Shown one piece after another: positions 35,750 to 45,454 of a stretch of DNA of 64,000 nucleotides. Numbering within the stretch: the stretch's first letter is position 1; each line of letters opens with the position of its first letter. The DNA comes from Rhabdobacter roseus (GTDB taxonomy: Bacteria > Bacteroidota > Bacteroidia > Cytophagales > Spirosomataceae), in contig NZ_JACHGF010000003.1 of NCBI RefSeq assembly GCF_014202275.1, positions 757,455 through 821,454 on the forward strand, read 5' to 3'. Below the pieces are notes generated by a model. That model was not told where the DNA came from and made no database searches. It worked only from the letters and a program-made list of their open reading frames with translations. Both the position numbers and the translations under genes were made by a program.

Positions 35750-36334
35750 ATGCCCAGCTATACCAAGATAAGCGATGAAGCATTGTTTCAGCTCATCAGC
35801 CAGGACGACAACCGGGCTTTTGAGGAAGTGTACCGGCGCTACTTTTACCGGCTGCTGAACGCCGCCTACAAGCGGCTGCACGACCGCCCGCAGGCCGAGG
35901 AAATGGTACAGGAGCTGTTTGTGGCGCTCTGGTTGAAGCGCCAGAGCATTCATTTGCAAAAAAACCTAGAGGTGTACCTGCACACATCGCTCCGCAACCT
36001 GGTGATTTCTCACCTCCGTAAAAACCAGCGGATGGACTACTTCGACACCAATGAGCTCCCCGTACTCAACAGCGCCAAGAGCGACGCCGAGGAGCAGGTA
36101 AAGTACCTCGAGCTGAAAGAAGCCTACGAGCGCAGCATCCTGGACCTGCCCGAAAAGTGCCGCCTGGCCTACACCCTCTACGAAGATGGCATGAGCATCG
36201 CCGAGGTAGCCGAGCACCTGCACGTATCGCCTAAAACCATCGAGAGCCACTTGCTCAAAGCCCGCACGACCCTCCGCCACCGCCTGCGCGGCTTCTCCGC
36301 CGCCTGCCTGCTCATCCTCTGGCTACTCAGCTAG
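35750..36334 (+). CDS. ECF sigma factor of SusC/D unit 1
   Basis: A 194-residue sigma-70 family factor from the ATG at 35750; an in-frame TTG at 35717 is less likely. Region 2 shows AFEEVYRRYFYRLLNAAY and EMVQELFVALWLKR. Region 4 has the helix-turn-helix MSIAEVAEHLHVSPKTIESHL. A hydrophobic C-terminal tail (AACLLILWLL) is common in Bacteroidota ECF factors tied to SusC/FecR signalling. It leads the FecR gene 123 bases downstream and should drive the susC promoter when released. Confidence 0.92.
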   Translation: MPSYTKISDEALFQLISQDDNRAFEEVYRRYFYRLLNAAYKRLHDRPQAEEMVQELFVALWLKRQSIHLQKNLEVYLHTSLRNLVISHLRKNQRMDYFDTNELPVLNSAKSDAEEQVKYLELKEAYERSILDLPEKCRLAYTLYEDGMSIAEVAEHLHVSPKTIESHLLKARTTLRHRLRGFSAACLLILWLLS

Positions 36335-36457
36335 TTTCGGCTCCGGGTACTTTTTAAATTTTTTTCTTAATGGACTAAGGTCTCCGGGCGAGTTGTGCGT
36401 CTTATGGGGGTAATTTGTGATTTATCCCTAAACAATTGCCTTTTTTCTACTTTAGCC

Positions 36458-37459
36458 ATGAGGAAAAACATTACCCCCGAACTCCTGGACCAGTACCTGG
36501 CCGGTACCTGCACCGAAGCGGAGGCCCGCCTCGTGGAGGCCTGGTACCGGTCGTTTGAGCAACAGCCCGATCTGCAGCAGGACTTCCCCGATACGCTCAG
36601 CGGCAAGTACCGAAAGTACCTTTTCCGCCGGATTCGGGCCAAGATTCAGCAAACGGAAAAGTACCCGCCGGGGCGGGCGCGCTTATGGGTAAAGTACCCC
36701 AACCTAACGTGGCTGGCGGCCGCGTCGGTGGTGCTGGTGTCGGTGCTGGTACTTTGGCCCGGCAATAAGGGAAGTACCCCCCTGGCCACGGTACCCGCTG
36801 CGGTGAGCATCGTGCTGGCCAACGAGCAGAATATCATCCGAACGTATACGCTCCCCGATAGCAGCCAGGTATGGCTCAATCCGCACTCCCGCCTCACCTA
36901 TGCGCCCGACTACGGCCAGTCGGTGCGGGAAGTAGCGCTGGTGGGCGAAGCTTTTTTTGACGTAACGCCCAACCCGCAGAAGCCTTTTATCATCCGGGCT
37001 GGTAACATGACGACCGAAGTACTTGGCACGAGCTTCAACGTGCAGGCATTTCAGGACGAGCGCCCCTTTGAGGTGTCGGTAGTGACGGGTACCGTGGCCG
37101 TACGCAGTGCCAAGGAGAAGGTTATTCTTTCGGCCAAGCAGCAGGTGCGGTTCGATCCGGTGTCGGAGACGCTGACGGAATACCGCCAGCCTGCGGCCCG
37201 CCAGGCCGGCACTTACCAGCTCTGGGAGCCGGTCTCGATCAACTTTGAGTGGACCTCGGTAGGTACCGTGGCCGCTTCGCTGGAAAAGATGTTTGGGGTG
37301 CGGGTTGAGTTCAGCGACAAAGCCCTGAAAGATTGCTACATCCGGGCCGATTTCTCCCAGATGCGCCTGCCGATGATCCTGGACTTACTCTGCAACTCCA
37401 TCGACGCCACCTATACCTTGGAAAACAACCTCATTACGCTCTCGGGCCCAGGCTGCTAA
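36458..37459 (+). CDS. FecR-type anti-sigma factor, unit 1
   Basis: A 333-residue membrane protein from the ATG at 36458; an upstream in-frame ATG at 36395 adds 21 residues foreign to the family. The N-terminal cytoplasmic sigma-binding region has ELLDQYLAGTCTEAEARLVE. One membrane helix lies near 82-102 (AAASVVLVSVLVLW). The periplasmic FecR domain has VWLNPHSRLTY, VALVGEAFFDVTPNPQKPF and TEVLGTSFNVQAF. The C-terminal part resembles an STN-like fold. It passes the signal from SusC to the sigma factor. Confidence 0.92.
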   Translation: MRKNITPELLDQYLAGTCTEAEARLVEAWYRSFEQQPDLQQDFPDTLSGKYRKYLFRRIRAKIQQTEKYPPGRARLWVKYPNLTWLAAASVVLVSVLVLWPGNKGSTPLATVPAAVSIVLANEQNIIRTYTLPDSSQVWLNPHSRLTYAPDYGQSVREVALVGEAFFDVTPNPQKPFIIRAGNMTTEVLGTSFNVQAFQDERPFEVSVVTGTVAVRSAKEKVILSAKQQVRFDPVSETLTEYRQPAARQAGTYQLWEPVSINFEWTSVGTVAASLEKMFGVRVEFSDKALKDCYIRADFSQMRLPMILDLLCNSIDATYTLENNLITLSGPGC

Positions 37460-37515
37460 GGGGCGGGCTCTCCCCACGAAATCAATCAACCTATAAACCA
37501 TCAATCGACCTGTTC

Positions 37516-37548
37516 ATGACGCTTTCCAACTACCTCAGACCGCCCTAA
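37516..37548 (+). CDS. Possible 10-residue leader peptide
   Basis: ATG at 37516 encodes MTLSNYLRPP and stops within the A-run of the backward-facing terminator. Unit 2 has a 5-residue counterpart (MNHSP, 54238-54255) in the same place, also ending in CCC TAA. Both could be chance. Confidence 0.2.
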   Translation: MTLSNYLRPP

Positions 37549-37640
37549 AAAAAATCGGAGTACCCGCGTGGAGTACTCCGAAACCTGCTTTACTGAACCC
37601 TCTCTCACTTGCCGGTAAAAAGAGGATTATTTCTCAATCA
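37547..37640 (-). ncRNA. Candidate antisense sRNA at FecR-SusC junction 1
   Basis: Read on the minus strand, TCGGAGTAC (37573-37581) pairs with GTACTCCGA (37555-37563) and is followed by eight T (A-run 37547-37554), a textbook terminator. On the plus strand no T-run follows. A second hairpin (CCTCT 37599-37603 with AGAGG 37621-37625) and the element TTTCTCAAT (37630-37638) lie between it and the susC ATG at 37660. The same order recurs at the other two FecR-SusC junctions. The promoter was not identified, so the 5' end is open. Confidence 0.55.
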
Positions 37641-37659
37641 AAATAAAGCAACTAAAAGT

Positions 37660-40600
37660 ATGAAAAGGTATTTACAAAAACCAACCCTTGATCCAATCAA
37701 GATCATGCGAATAAGCTGTGTTCAACTACTGTTGGCGCTGGTGGGCACGCTGGTCGTGTATGCCAACGACGGGATGGGGCAATCGGTACTTAGCCAGAAG
37801 GTGGCCCTGCAGGTGCAGTCGGTAAGCCTGCGCGACGCCCTCGTGCAGCTGGAAAAAGCCACGGATGTGAAGTTTATTTACAGCAGCCGGGTCGTAAAGT
37901 CCGACGTAAAAGTGAGCGTCAATGCCCAGTCGGAGGCTTTGTCGAAGGTACTTGACCAGCTCCTCAGCCCCATCGACATTGGCTACCGGGTCGTCGACCA
38001 GCAGATTTTGCTCTATAAAGTAAAACCCACCGATAAGCCCACGCCCTCGCTTCCCGCTCCGGCTACCGGCCAGCTTCCGTTAGCTCCGGCCGACATCCTG
38101 GTGCGGGGGCAGGTCGTGGATGGAGCCAGTAGCTCTCCGCTGCCGGGCGTGAGTGTGGTGGTGCGGGGTACCAGCCGTGGGACTACTACCAACGCCGAAG
38201 GCCGCTTTGAGCTGGAAGTACCCGACGCCAACACCGTGCTGGTATTTAGCTTTGTGGGGTTTGAGAAACTCGAAGTACCCGTCGGCAACCGCACCGAACT
38301 TACCGTGGAGCTGGCGCAGGACATCCGCAACCTGGAAGAAATGGTAGTAGTGGGCTACGGCACCGTGCGCAAAAGCGACCTCACCGGCTCGGTCAGTGCC
38401 ATCAAAGGCGATAAACTACTTGACCGCCAGGCTACCAACGTAGCCCAGGCGCTGCAAGGGCGGCTGCCAGGCGTGGACGTATCCGTGAACTCGTCGGCCC
38501 CGGGCTACCAGCCCCGCATCCGGATTCGGGGCGTCGGCTCCATCAACTCCAGCCTCGACCCGCTCTACGTGGTAGACGGGATCATCGGCGTCACCAATGC
38601 CAACCTGCTCAACCCCAACGACATCGAGTCCGTAGAGGTACTTAAAGATGCCTCCGCCACGGCCATTTACGGCGCACGCGGGGCCAACGGGGTTATTATC
38701 ATCACGACCAAGCGCGGCAAATCCGGCCAGACGCAGGTATCGTACGACGCCTGGAGCTCGTACATCACGCCCGCCAAGTACCTGGGTACCCTCAGCGCGG
38801 AAGAGTTTATGTCGGTTTATAACACGGCCTTTGACAACGCCGCCAAGTACGATCCGCAGGGCTTTGCTGACGGCAAGTACGTGCGTAACAACCCGGCCGA
38901 CTTCCCCAACCTCTTCGACGCCAACGGACGCCCGCTCTACAACACCGACTGGGAGCGTGAGATCTACCGGCCCGCGATGGCCCAAAACCACGAGCTGGGC
39001 GTGCGTGGGGGGAGTGAGCGGACGGCCTACAGCATGTCACTGGGCTATACCGACCAGGGCGGACTCATGCGCAACTCCAACTTCAAGCGGTACTCGGCCA
39101 AGCTCACCCTGGACAACGACGTGAACAAATGGCTGAAGCTGGGGGGTAGTTTGTTCCTGAACCGCTCCATCCAGCAGGAAGTAGACGACGCCTCCGGTGG
39201 ACTCAACGTGCCCCGCATGGTGATGGAAGGGCTGCCCATCCTGCCCATCAAGTACCCCGACGGCAGCTGGGGCCGCAACAAAGACTGGCCCGGCATGGAG
39301 GGCGGCGAAAACCCCGTCCGGCTGACCGAAGAACGCGAGCGCCGCAATACCAAAAACATGACGCTGGGCCAGGTATACTCGGTCCTTACCTTCAACCCCG
39401 CCCTGTCGCTGCGCTCCAACTTTAGCTTTGAGCTCAAAGACGAGAAAAACAACTTCTACTCGGGCCGTGACCTCAACGCTCTCTCCGCCGACCAGAAAGG
39501 CGTGGCCGACATCTGGTCCAACTCGGAGCAGTACTGGCAGTTTGAGAATTACCTCAACTACAACAAAACCCTGGGCAACGACCACGTCATCTCGGCGCTG
39601 GGGGGATTGTCGTGGCAGAAAAGGTACTACGAAAACTTCTTTGCCGCCGCCGAGAACTTCATCGACGACTTCTGGGGCTGGCACAACCTGGGCGTAGGAA
39701 CTACCCTGCGCAAGCCCGCCTCGGGCGACGGGCAGTGGACGCTCAACTCGTATTTTGCCCGGATCAACTACATTTTCCGCGAAAAGTACCTCTTCACCGT
39801 CACGGGCCGCTACGACGGCTCCTCGAAGTTTGGGGTCAATAATAAGTACGCCTTTTTCCCCTCGGCGGCCGTGGCCTGGAACATCAGTCAGGAGGAATTT
39901 TTGAAAAACAGCACTTTCATTACCAACCTCAGACTCCGGGCCAGCTACGGCAAAACCGGGAACCAGGAGATCGGGCAGTTTGCGTCGCAGCAATTCCTGA
40001 GTACGGGCGACGTACTGCTGGACGGCCAGCGCCAAACGGGAATCTGGCGGGGGTCCTTCGGTAATCCCGACCTGCGCTGGGAGTACACCAACCAACTGGA
40101 CATCGGGGCGGACATAGGCCTGTGGAACAACCGCCTGGAACTTACCGTAGATTACTACCACAAAGTCACCAAAGACCTGCTGCTGAACGCCCCCATCCCC
40201 TGGTCCACGGGCCTGGGCTCCGTGACGCAGAACATCGGCTCGGTAGAAAACAAAGGGTTTGAGCTCGGCCTGAACTCCCGCAACATCGCTACCAACAATT
40301 TTAACTGGACCACCAACGTGGCCTTCTCGACCAACCAAAACCGGATTCTGAAACTGGGTGTCAACGACGACGACATCTTTCCCGGCCCTTGGTTTTTGGG
40401 CCAGACCAACATCCTGCGCGTAGGGTATCCCATTGGCTCGTTCTGGGGCTACCGCCGCCTGGGTACCTGGGGTACCGACGAAGCTGACCAGGCAGCCCGC
40501 TACAACCGCCTACCCGGCGACCTGAAGTGGGCCGATCTGAACGAAGATGGCCGCATCGACGCCGCCGACGAAACCATCATTGGCCGCGCCTACCCCAAGT

Positions 40601-41091
40601 GGACCATGAACATCGGCAACACGATCCAGCTCGGCAAGTTTGACTTCTCGGTTGACATTCGCTTTGTGATGGGCGTCAATACGGTCAACGCCACCAAACA
40701 CTCCGTAGAAGACCGGCAGGCCATTGCCAGTAGCTCGCGCACGGTACTCAACGCCTGGACGCCCGAAAACCAGAACACGCACATAGCCCAGATCCGCCAC
40801 TACAACGCGGGCTACGACACCCACATGGACGACTGGTGGACCGAGGATGGCTCCTTCATTCGGGGGCAGAACATCATGCTGGGTTACACGCTGCCCAGTA
40901 CCCTTGGGAAGGTGAACTTCCAGCGCCTGCGGGTGTACGTGAGTGCTCAGAACTTCTTCCTGATCTCGAAGTACTCGGGCTACGACCCCGAAGCGCTCAC
41001 CGGCTTTGGTAACCAATTGACCCAAAACATGGAGTTTTTCCAGTACCCCCGGCCGCGTACCTTCAACGCCGGGCTCAACGTGAGTTTTTGA
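37660..41091 (+). CDS. SusC/RagA TonB-dependent transducer, unit 1
   Basis: An outer-membrane receptor of 1143 residues from the ATG at 37660 (an in-frame ATG at 37609 is upstream of the signal region). After a signal segment (QLLLALVGTLVVY) comes an STN domain (about 45-115, VSLRDALVQLEKATDVKFIY) for signalling to FecR. A carboxypeptidase-regulatory-like domain (about 148-225, GQVVDGASSSPLPGVSVVV), the plug (about 228-350, VVVGYGTVRKSDLTGSVS and PLYVVDGI) and a 22-strand barrel follow. It imports an oligosaccharide or other nutrient with SusD, 56 bases downstream. Confidence 0.95.
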   Translation: MKRYLQKPTLDPIKIMRISCVQLLLALVGTLVVYANDGMGQSVLSQKVALQVQSVSLRDALVQLEKATDVKFIYSSRVVKSDVKVSVNAQSEALSKVLDQLLSPIDIGYRVVDQQILLYKVKPTDKPTPSLPAPATGQLPLAPADILVRGQVVDGASSSPLPGVSVVVRGTSRGTTTNAEGRFELEVPDANTVLVFSFVGFEKLEVPVGNRTELTVELAQDIRNLEEMVVVGYGTVRKSDLTGSVSAIKGDKLLDRQATNVAQALQGRLPGVDVSVNSSAPGYQPRIRIRGVGSINSSLDPLYVVDGIIGVTNANLLNPNDIESVEVLKDASATAIYGARGANGVIIITTKRGKSGQTQVSYDAWSSYITPAKYLGTLSAEEFMSVYNTAFDNAAKYDPQGFADGKYVRNNPADFPNLFDANGRPLYNTDWEREIYRPAMAQNHELGVRGGSERTAYSMSLGYTDQGGLMRNSNFKRYSAKLTLDNDVNKWLKLGGSLFLNRSIQQEVDDASGGLNVPRMVMEGLPILPIKYPDGSWGRNKDWPGMEGGENPVRLTEERERRNTKNMTLGQVYSVLTFNPALSLRSNFSFELKDEKNNFYSGRDLNALSADQKGVADIWSNSEQYWQFENYLNYNKTLGNDHVISALGGLSWQKRYYENFFAAAENFIDDFWGWHNLGVGTTLRKPASGDGQWTLNSYFARINYIFREKYLFTVTGRYDGSSKFGVNNKYAFFPSAAVAWNISQEEFLKNSTFITNLRLRASYGKTGNQEIGQFASQQFLSTGDVLLDGQRQTGIWRGSFGNPDLRWEYTNQLDIGADIGLWNNRLELTVDYYHKVTKDLLLNAPIPWSTGLGSVTQNIGSVENKGFELGLNSRNIATNNFNWTTNVAFSTNQNRILKLGVNDDDIFPGPWFLGQTNILRVGYPIGSFWGYRRLGTWGTDEADQAARYNRLPGDLKWADLNEDGRIDAADETIIGRAYPKWTMNIGNTIQLGKFDFSVDIRFVMGVNTVNATKHSVEDRQAIASSSRTVLNAWTPENQNTHIAQIRHYNAGYDTHMDDWWTEDGSFIRGQNIMLGYTLPSTLGKVNFQRLRVYVSAQNFFLISKYSGYDPEALTGFGNQLTQNMEFFQYPRPRTFNAGLNVSF

Positions 41092-41147
41092 TGATAAGCC
41101 ATTGAATGGAAGCTTGGAAAAAGAATTCCTAAAACCGTACGAAACGC

Positions 41148-42668
41148 ATGAAAAAGAACTTTGTAGTATATACTTGCCTGGCGCTGGGTGTGGGCCTGAC
41201 GGCCTGCGATGATTTTCTGAAAGAAAACCCGACGGGCTCGCTCACCACGTCGTCCACCGTGTCCAGCCCCGAGATAGCACGGGCCTTTGTGGATGGCTCC
41301 TACTCCAACCTGGGTACTTTCAACAACGGCGGCGGCGGCTGGGGCGGCAACAACGCCTCGCTGGTCGAATTCCTGACCGGCAAGGCCGACGGCAACTCCC
41401 AGACCGAAGCCTTTAAGTTTTATAACCTTGAATACGACGCCCGCGCTTTCTACATCGACAACTGGTGGTCGGGCATGTACTCGGGGATTGCCCGCGCCAA
41501 CCTGGCCATACAGAAGATTAACGAAATAGCTACCCTGGACGCCGCTACCAAAGCTTCCATGATTGCCGAAGCCCGCACCATGCGGGCACTGTACTACTTC
41601 CAGCTGGTGCGGATGTTTGGCGATGTCCCCAAGATCACCGAGCTCATTACGGAGCTCTCGGCCGTACAAACGCCCCGCTCGCCCGTGAAAGAGATCTACG
41701 ACGAAATCATTATCCCGGACCTGCTGGAAGCCGAAAAATCGACCTTGCCCTGGCGTCAAACCAGCGGACGCACTTCGATGGGCCTCATCAAGTCGCTGCT
41801 GGCCGATGTGTACCTAACCTACGCCGGGTACCCCGTTCGTGGCGGCAACCAGTACTACGCCGAGTCGGCCAAGCGCTCCAAAGAGCTGATCGACAGCGGC
41901 GTCTTTACGCTCTTCCCGGAATACACCGACATGATTAACCCCGCCAACCGCAACCAGGGCGAGTTTATCTTTCAGGTACAGCACGAGAAGGACATCCGCA
42001 ACAACGGCCTCACGCCCGTAACGCTCCCTACCCTGCGGGGCATCGCGGCCTACTCCGACGAGTACGGGGGGCTTATTCCGCGCAAGGAGTTTGTGGAAAG
42101 CTACGCCAGTGGCGACAAGCGCGCCCAGGAGAAGCAGTTTTACTACACCTTCTACAAAGGGCATCCTTCCGACTACCCCGCCGGTGACGCCCGCCGCGAC
42201 ACCCTGCTCCTGGGAGGCTATTACATTTATAAGTACTTTGACAAGCAAGCCATTGATAACGACGCCAAGGCCAATATCAACTACACCATCTACCGCTACG
42301 CCGATGTGCTACTGATGTACGCCGAAGCCGCCAACCGGGCCGAAGGCGGCCCCGGTACGCAGGCCCGCGCCGCCCTCAACAGCGTACGCAGCCGGGCCCA
42401 GCTACCCGCCGTGACCACTACCAACGTCGATGAATTTGAGAAGGCCGTCTGGGCCGAAAGGTACTTTGAGCTGGCCTTTGAAAGCAAAATCTGGTTTGAT
42501 ATGGTCCGGACGCGGAAGGTACGCAACGACCTCACCAAAAACTGGGACGACTTCGTGGGCCACACGACGATCTACAACAAGACCTTCGGCGAACGAAACC
42601 TGCTGCTGCCCATTCCGCAGCGCGAGATCGACAACAACCGCAACCTGGCCCAAAACATGGGTTTTTGA
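41148..42668 (+). CDS. SusD/RagB lipoprotein, unit 1
   Basis: A 506-residue surface lipoprotein (GLTAC, lipidated Cys20) that caps the SusC barrel and binds the nutrient. Helical repeats of the SusD fold are visible (ARTMRALYYFQLVRMFGDVP) and the C-terminal signature is present (ADVLLMYAEAANRAEGG, then WAERYFELAFESKIWFDMVR). A loop rich in Gly and Asn (NNGGGGWGGNN) near residue 65 is unusual. It ends unit 1 and is followed by a strong terminator. Confidence 0.94.
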   Translation: MKKNFVVYTCLALGVGLTACDDFLKENPTGSLTTSSTVSSPEIARAFVDGSYSNLGTFNNGGGGWGGNNASLVEFLTGKADGNSQTEAFKFYNLEYDARAFYIDNWWSGMYSGIARANLAIQKINEIATLDAATKASMIAEARTMRALYYFQLVRMFGDVPKITELITELSAVQTPRSPVKEIYDEIIIPDLLEAEKSTLPWRQTSGRTSMGLIKSLLADVYLTYAGYPVRGGNQYYAESAKRSKELIDSGVFTLFPEYTDMINPANRNQGEFIFQVQHEKDIRNNGLTPVTLPTLRGIAAYSDEYGGLIPRKEFVESYASGDKRAQEKQFYYTFYKGHPSDYPAGDARRDTLLLGGYYIYKYFDKQAIDNDAKANINYTIYRYADVLLMYAEAANRAEGGPGTQARAALNSVRSRAQLPAVTTTNVDEFEKAVWAERYFELAFESKIWFDMVRTRKVRNDLTKNWDDFVGHTTIYNKTFGERNLLLPIPQREIDNNRNLAQNMGF

Positions 42669-42691
42669 AAACTACATATATCCAAACCAGA

Positions 42692-42725
42692 ACGGGGAGC
42701 GGCCCAAAAGCCGCTCCCCGTTTTA
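42692..42725 (+). terminator. Intrinsic terminator after SusD 1
   Basis: ACGGGGAGCGGC pairs perfectly with GCCGCTCCCCGT around a 6-base loop, followed by TTTT. It lies between convergent genes. Confidence 0.92.
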
Positions 42726-42751
42726 TTGTATTTTTAAAGAGTACCTGGAAG

Positions 42752-43531
42752 CTAGTCTTCAAACAAATTACCCAGGCCGCCCAGCACCGAGCCACTTTCC
42801 TTTTTGGTATTAGGTCCGGAGCTCGACAACCGCTGGATCAGCTTCGAGATGGGCATCGACTGGATCCAGCAGCGGCCCGTACCGCGCATCGTGGCCAGGA
42901 ACATCCCCTCCCCGCCAAATACCATCGACTTCAGACCACCCGACCGCTGGATGTCAAACTGAAGCGAAGGCTCAAACGCCACCACGCAGCCCGTGTCGAT
43001 GCGCAGGGTTTCGTTGTTGAGCTGCCGCTCGATCACCACCCCGCCTGCGTGCACAAAGGCCAGGCCGTCGCCACGTAGTTTTTGCAAGATAAAACCCTCC
43101 CCCCCAAACAGACCCGAGCCAATGCGCTGGTTGAAGTGGATCTTCATGCTGGTTCCTTTAGCGGCGCACAGGAAGCCGTCCTTTTGGACAATGAGCTCGT
43201 TGCCGTAAATTTTGCTTAGGTCAATGGGCATCACCGTACCCGGATAAGGCGCCGAAAATGCCACCTTCCGCTTGCCGTAGCCCCGGTTGGTAAAGTGCGT
43301 CATGAAGAGCGACTCTCCGGTAAGTACCCGGGTACCGGCCTGGAAGATTTTCCCCATAATACTCTGATTGGCCTCGGAGCCGTCGCCCATTTTGGTTTCA
43401 AACTGAATCCCGTCTTCCATGTAAAGCATGGCACCGGCTTCGGCAATGACGGTCTCGTTGGGGTCCAGTTCAATCTCCACAATCTGAATGTCTTCGCCAA
43501 TGATCTTGTAATCAATTTCGTGTGAAATCAT
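42752..43531 (-). CDS. AIM24/TIGR00266 family protein
   Basis: A 259-residue cytoplasmic protein of the AIM24 fold (double beta-sandwich of similar halves). It shows [19 protein letters not shown] at the start, [20 protein letters not shown] in the middle and [16 protein letters not shown] near the end. The family is widespread; no enzymatic role is established. A Ser/Gly-rich tail follows. It heads no operon with the next minus-strand gene, which lies upstream across 74 bases. Confidence 0.88.
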   Translation of the reverse strand: MISHEIDYKIIGEDIQIVEIELDPNETVIAEAGAMLYMEDGIQFETKMGDGSEANQSIMGKIFQAGTRVLTGESLFMTHFTNRGYGKRKVAFSAPYPGTVMPIDLSKIYGNELIVQKDGFLCAAKGTSMKIHFNQRIGSGLFGGEGFILQKLRGDGLAFVHAGGVVIERQLNNETLRIDTGCVVAFEPSLQFDIQRSGGLKSMVFGGEGMFLATMRGTGRCWIQSMPISKLIQRLSSSGPNTKKESGSVLGGLGNLFED

Positions 43532-43605
43532 GTTTGTGCAACAGGTTTAGATGTTAGAAGGGAATAAGGTTTGAAAGGTACTTAAGCAGGGTACTTTGCA
43601 CGTAG

Positions 43606-43854
43606 CTACTCTTCTTCCTCCTCGTCGGTTTTCTTCTTAGACTTCCGGGTTTTACGGCCGGGGATGTCGTTGCGGTCGCGGAGTTTTTTATCGTCTACGT
43701 TTTTATTCAGAAACGCGTTGATCCGGTCCATGTCGAAGCTCGTCGTAATTTCTCCAAACGAATTGATCTGGATGTCGAATCCGTCCAACTCCTTGTGCAC
43801 GCGTGGTTTCTCGTTTTCCTCTTTGCCGGTATCGGGTTGCTTTTTCTTAGCCAT
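43606..43854 (-). CDS. Small charged protein of unknown function
   Basis: An 82-residue protein with a Lys-rich N-terminus (MAKKKQPDTGKEENEK), a possible folded core (ELDGFDIQINSFGEITTSFD and INAFLNKNVDDKKL) and a highly charged C-terminus of Lys/Arg followed by Glu. No signal peptide. The core pattern suggests a real conserved protein, but I do not recognise a named family. It is on the same strand as the AIM24 gene. Confidence 0.65.
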   Translation of the reverse strand: MAKKKQPDTGKEENEKPRVHKELDGFDIQINSFGEITTSFDMDRINAFLNKNVDDKKLRDRNDIPGRKTRKSKKKTDEEEEE

Positions 43855-44065
43855 AGCAGGTGGTTGGTTAGGATGTTGAAAGAACCGGATAAAGGTAAAA
43901 AAAACTTACCAAGGCTTCCAACTCCCACATCATTTGCGAAAGTACATAAGTCCGCCTCGTTTGGCAAGTCCTGTTCAGTAAGCGGTTTATTTTCCGGCGT
44001 ATCCGGCTATTTTGGCTACGCAAATGGTTAGCCCAATGCTGGTACCCTTCGCCCGTAAAGTACCT

Positions 44066-44115
44066 AAAAACGGCAAGGTACCTACGCCCGTCCCCGGATC
44101 ATAGGTACCTTGCCG
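44066..44115 (-). terminator. Intrinsic terminator with GGTACC in a 14-bp stem
   Basis: CGGCAAGGTACCTA (44071-44084) pairs perfectly with TAGGTACCTTGCCG (44102-44115). The A-run at 44066-44070 gives the U-tract for the minus-strand gene ending at 44163. The rest of the gap 43855-44162 shows no gene. Confidence 0.85.
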
Positions 44116-44162
44116 CCAAGTACCCTTCGCGCCAGGGCTGCTGTAAGCCCAGCCGCCTGCCG

Positions 44163-44573
44163 CTACGCCAGCGGCGCTAGCCGTACTTCGGGCAGGTAGG
44201 TTTCATAGCCCGGCAGCCGCTCCACTTCCTGCGAAGGAGCCTGTTTGGAATCAATAAGGTACCCGGCCAGCGCAATGGCCGCCGCTATGACCAATGCCGG
44301 CCAGAACCCTCGGATCAATAAGCCCGACATGACTTTGTCGATCAGCTTCAGGATCAGGGCCGTGGCCACCAGCCGGACCACGCCCGACAGCAGAAAAAAC
44401 GTAACCAGGTTGAGCGGAAAACGAATGAGCCAGCCGATCAAAAAGTTAAGTACCCCCAGCAAGACCGCGACCAGCAAGGCCGTTCCGAAACTTTTTACCT
44501 CTACCTGAGGCAGCAGGTAAGCCAGGCCAAAAATGACCGTCGCGTCGATCAGTAAATGAAGAATGAAATTCAT
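44163..44573 (-). CDS. Four-helix membrane protein, phage-holin-like (PF04020 type)
   Basis: A 136-residue inner-membrane protein with four hydrophobic segments near 5-22, 28-50, 56-75 and 88-107. The pattern of short helices with WLIRFPLNLVTFFLLS between helices two and three matches the family annotated as mycobacterial-type four-helix phage holins. Such genes are usual bacterial chromosomal genes and no phage context is seen. The extra C-terminal tail of about 25 residues is polar. Confidence 0.8.
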   Translation of the reverse strand: MNFILHLLIDATVIFGLAYLLPQVEVKSFGTALLVAVLLGVLNFLIGWLIRFPLNLVTFFLLSGVVRLVATALILKLIDKVMSGLLIRGFWPALVIAAAIALAGYLIDSKQAPSQEVERLPGYETYLPEVRLAPLA

Positions 44574-44738
44574 GAATAGTACGATTGGTTAGGTAACTAC
44601 GCTCTATAAACCGGCGAACTGGTCCGTTGTTCAGGAAATGTACTTTTCCCACGGACACGATCCTCCGGTACGGGTCGCACATGAACTTTAGGCTCTTTCC
44701 TGCGTTATAGTTTTTGAGCGTAAAAACCCCATCACCGT

Positions 44739-45161
44739 ATGAAATCAGGACCTATTGTAGTGGTAGAGGATGATGTCGACGACAAAGACATGCTGGAAGA
44801 AATCTTACAGGAGTTGGCCATCCCGAACGAGATGGTTTGGTTTGAAAATTGTACGGATGCCTTTCATTATCTCAAGACTACGGCTGATCAACCCATGATC
44901 ATTTTTAGTGACGTCAACCTACCCGGACAAAACGGCATAGAATTCAAAAGGAAAATCGATCATGACGACGAGCTTCGGCAAAAAAGCATTCCCTTCATTT
45001 TCTATTCCACTTCCGTAGAGCAACGCTACGTGACCGAAGCCTACACCAAAATGACGGTACAAGGCTTTTTTCAGAAAAAAGATAGCTACCAGGACACCAA
45101 GAATCTCATCAAAACCATCATTGATTATTGGCGGTCCTGCAAGCATCCGAACGCATACTAA
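44739..45161 (+). CDS. Single-domain response regulator
   Basis: A 140-residue stand-alone receiver with the acidic pocket VEDDVDD (9-15), phospho-acceptor Asp58 in FSDVNLPGQNG and the conserved Lys in FQKKDS. No output domain and no kinase gene nearby, so its partner is elsewhere. This type is common in Cytophagales, often acting with PAS-type kinases. It is divergent from the holin-like gene. Confidence 0.9.
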   Translation: MKSGPIVVVEDDVDDKDMLEEILQELAIPNEMVWFENCTDAFHYLKTTADQPMIIFSDVNLPGQNGIEFKRKIDHDDELRQKSIPFIFYSTSVEQRYVTEAYTKMTVQGFFQKKDSYQDTKNLIKTIIDYWRSCKHPNAY

Positions 45162-45454
45162 GTACCTAACTTAACCTACCCCTGCGCTAAATTGAATTAG
45201 CCAAGAATCGTATTCTTCGTGGGTTTGCCGTTCTCCTAACTTAAACAAACGGAGCCCTTCGTCTCTACCGTCAAAGGCACCAAACTACCTTTCTTTACTT
45301 CCTGCCAAGTACCCTTCCGCCAGCTTTAGTAGTTATTTTTGAGCAGCCGGGTACTTTACTAAACAGGTACCTTGCCGCAACGGCCGAGAAAGTACCCCCG
45401 TAGAGGTACCTTACTCAACGATTCTTATTTGTCAACAAACCCTTTCCAGAGCCT
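45162..45454. other. Gene-free stretch dense in RGTACY
   Basis: Within 45301-45420 five RGTACY copies occur in 120 bases. No gene, RNA or convincing promoter was found in the 293 bases. Confidence 0.4.

Noticed and set aside
44163-44573. Holin-like protein as sign of a prophage
   Set aside because: No capsid, tail, terminase or integrase genes are near; this membrane family is widespread on chromosomes.
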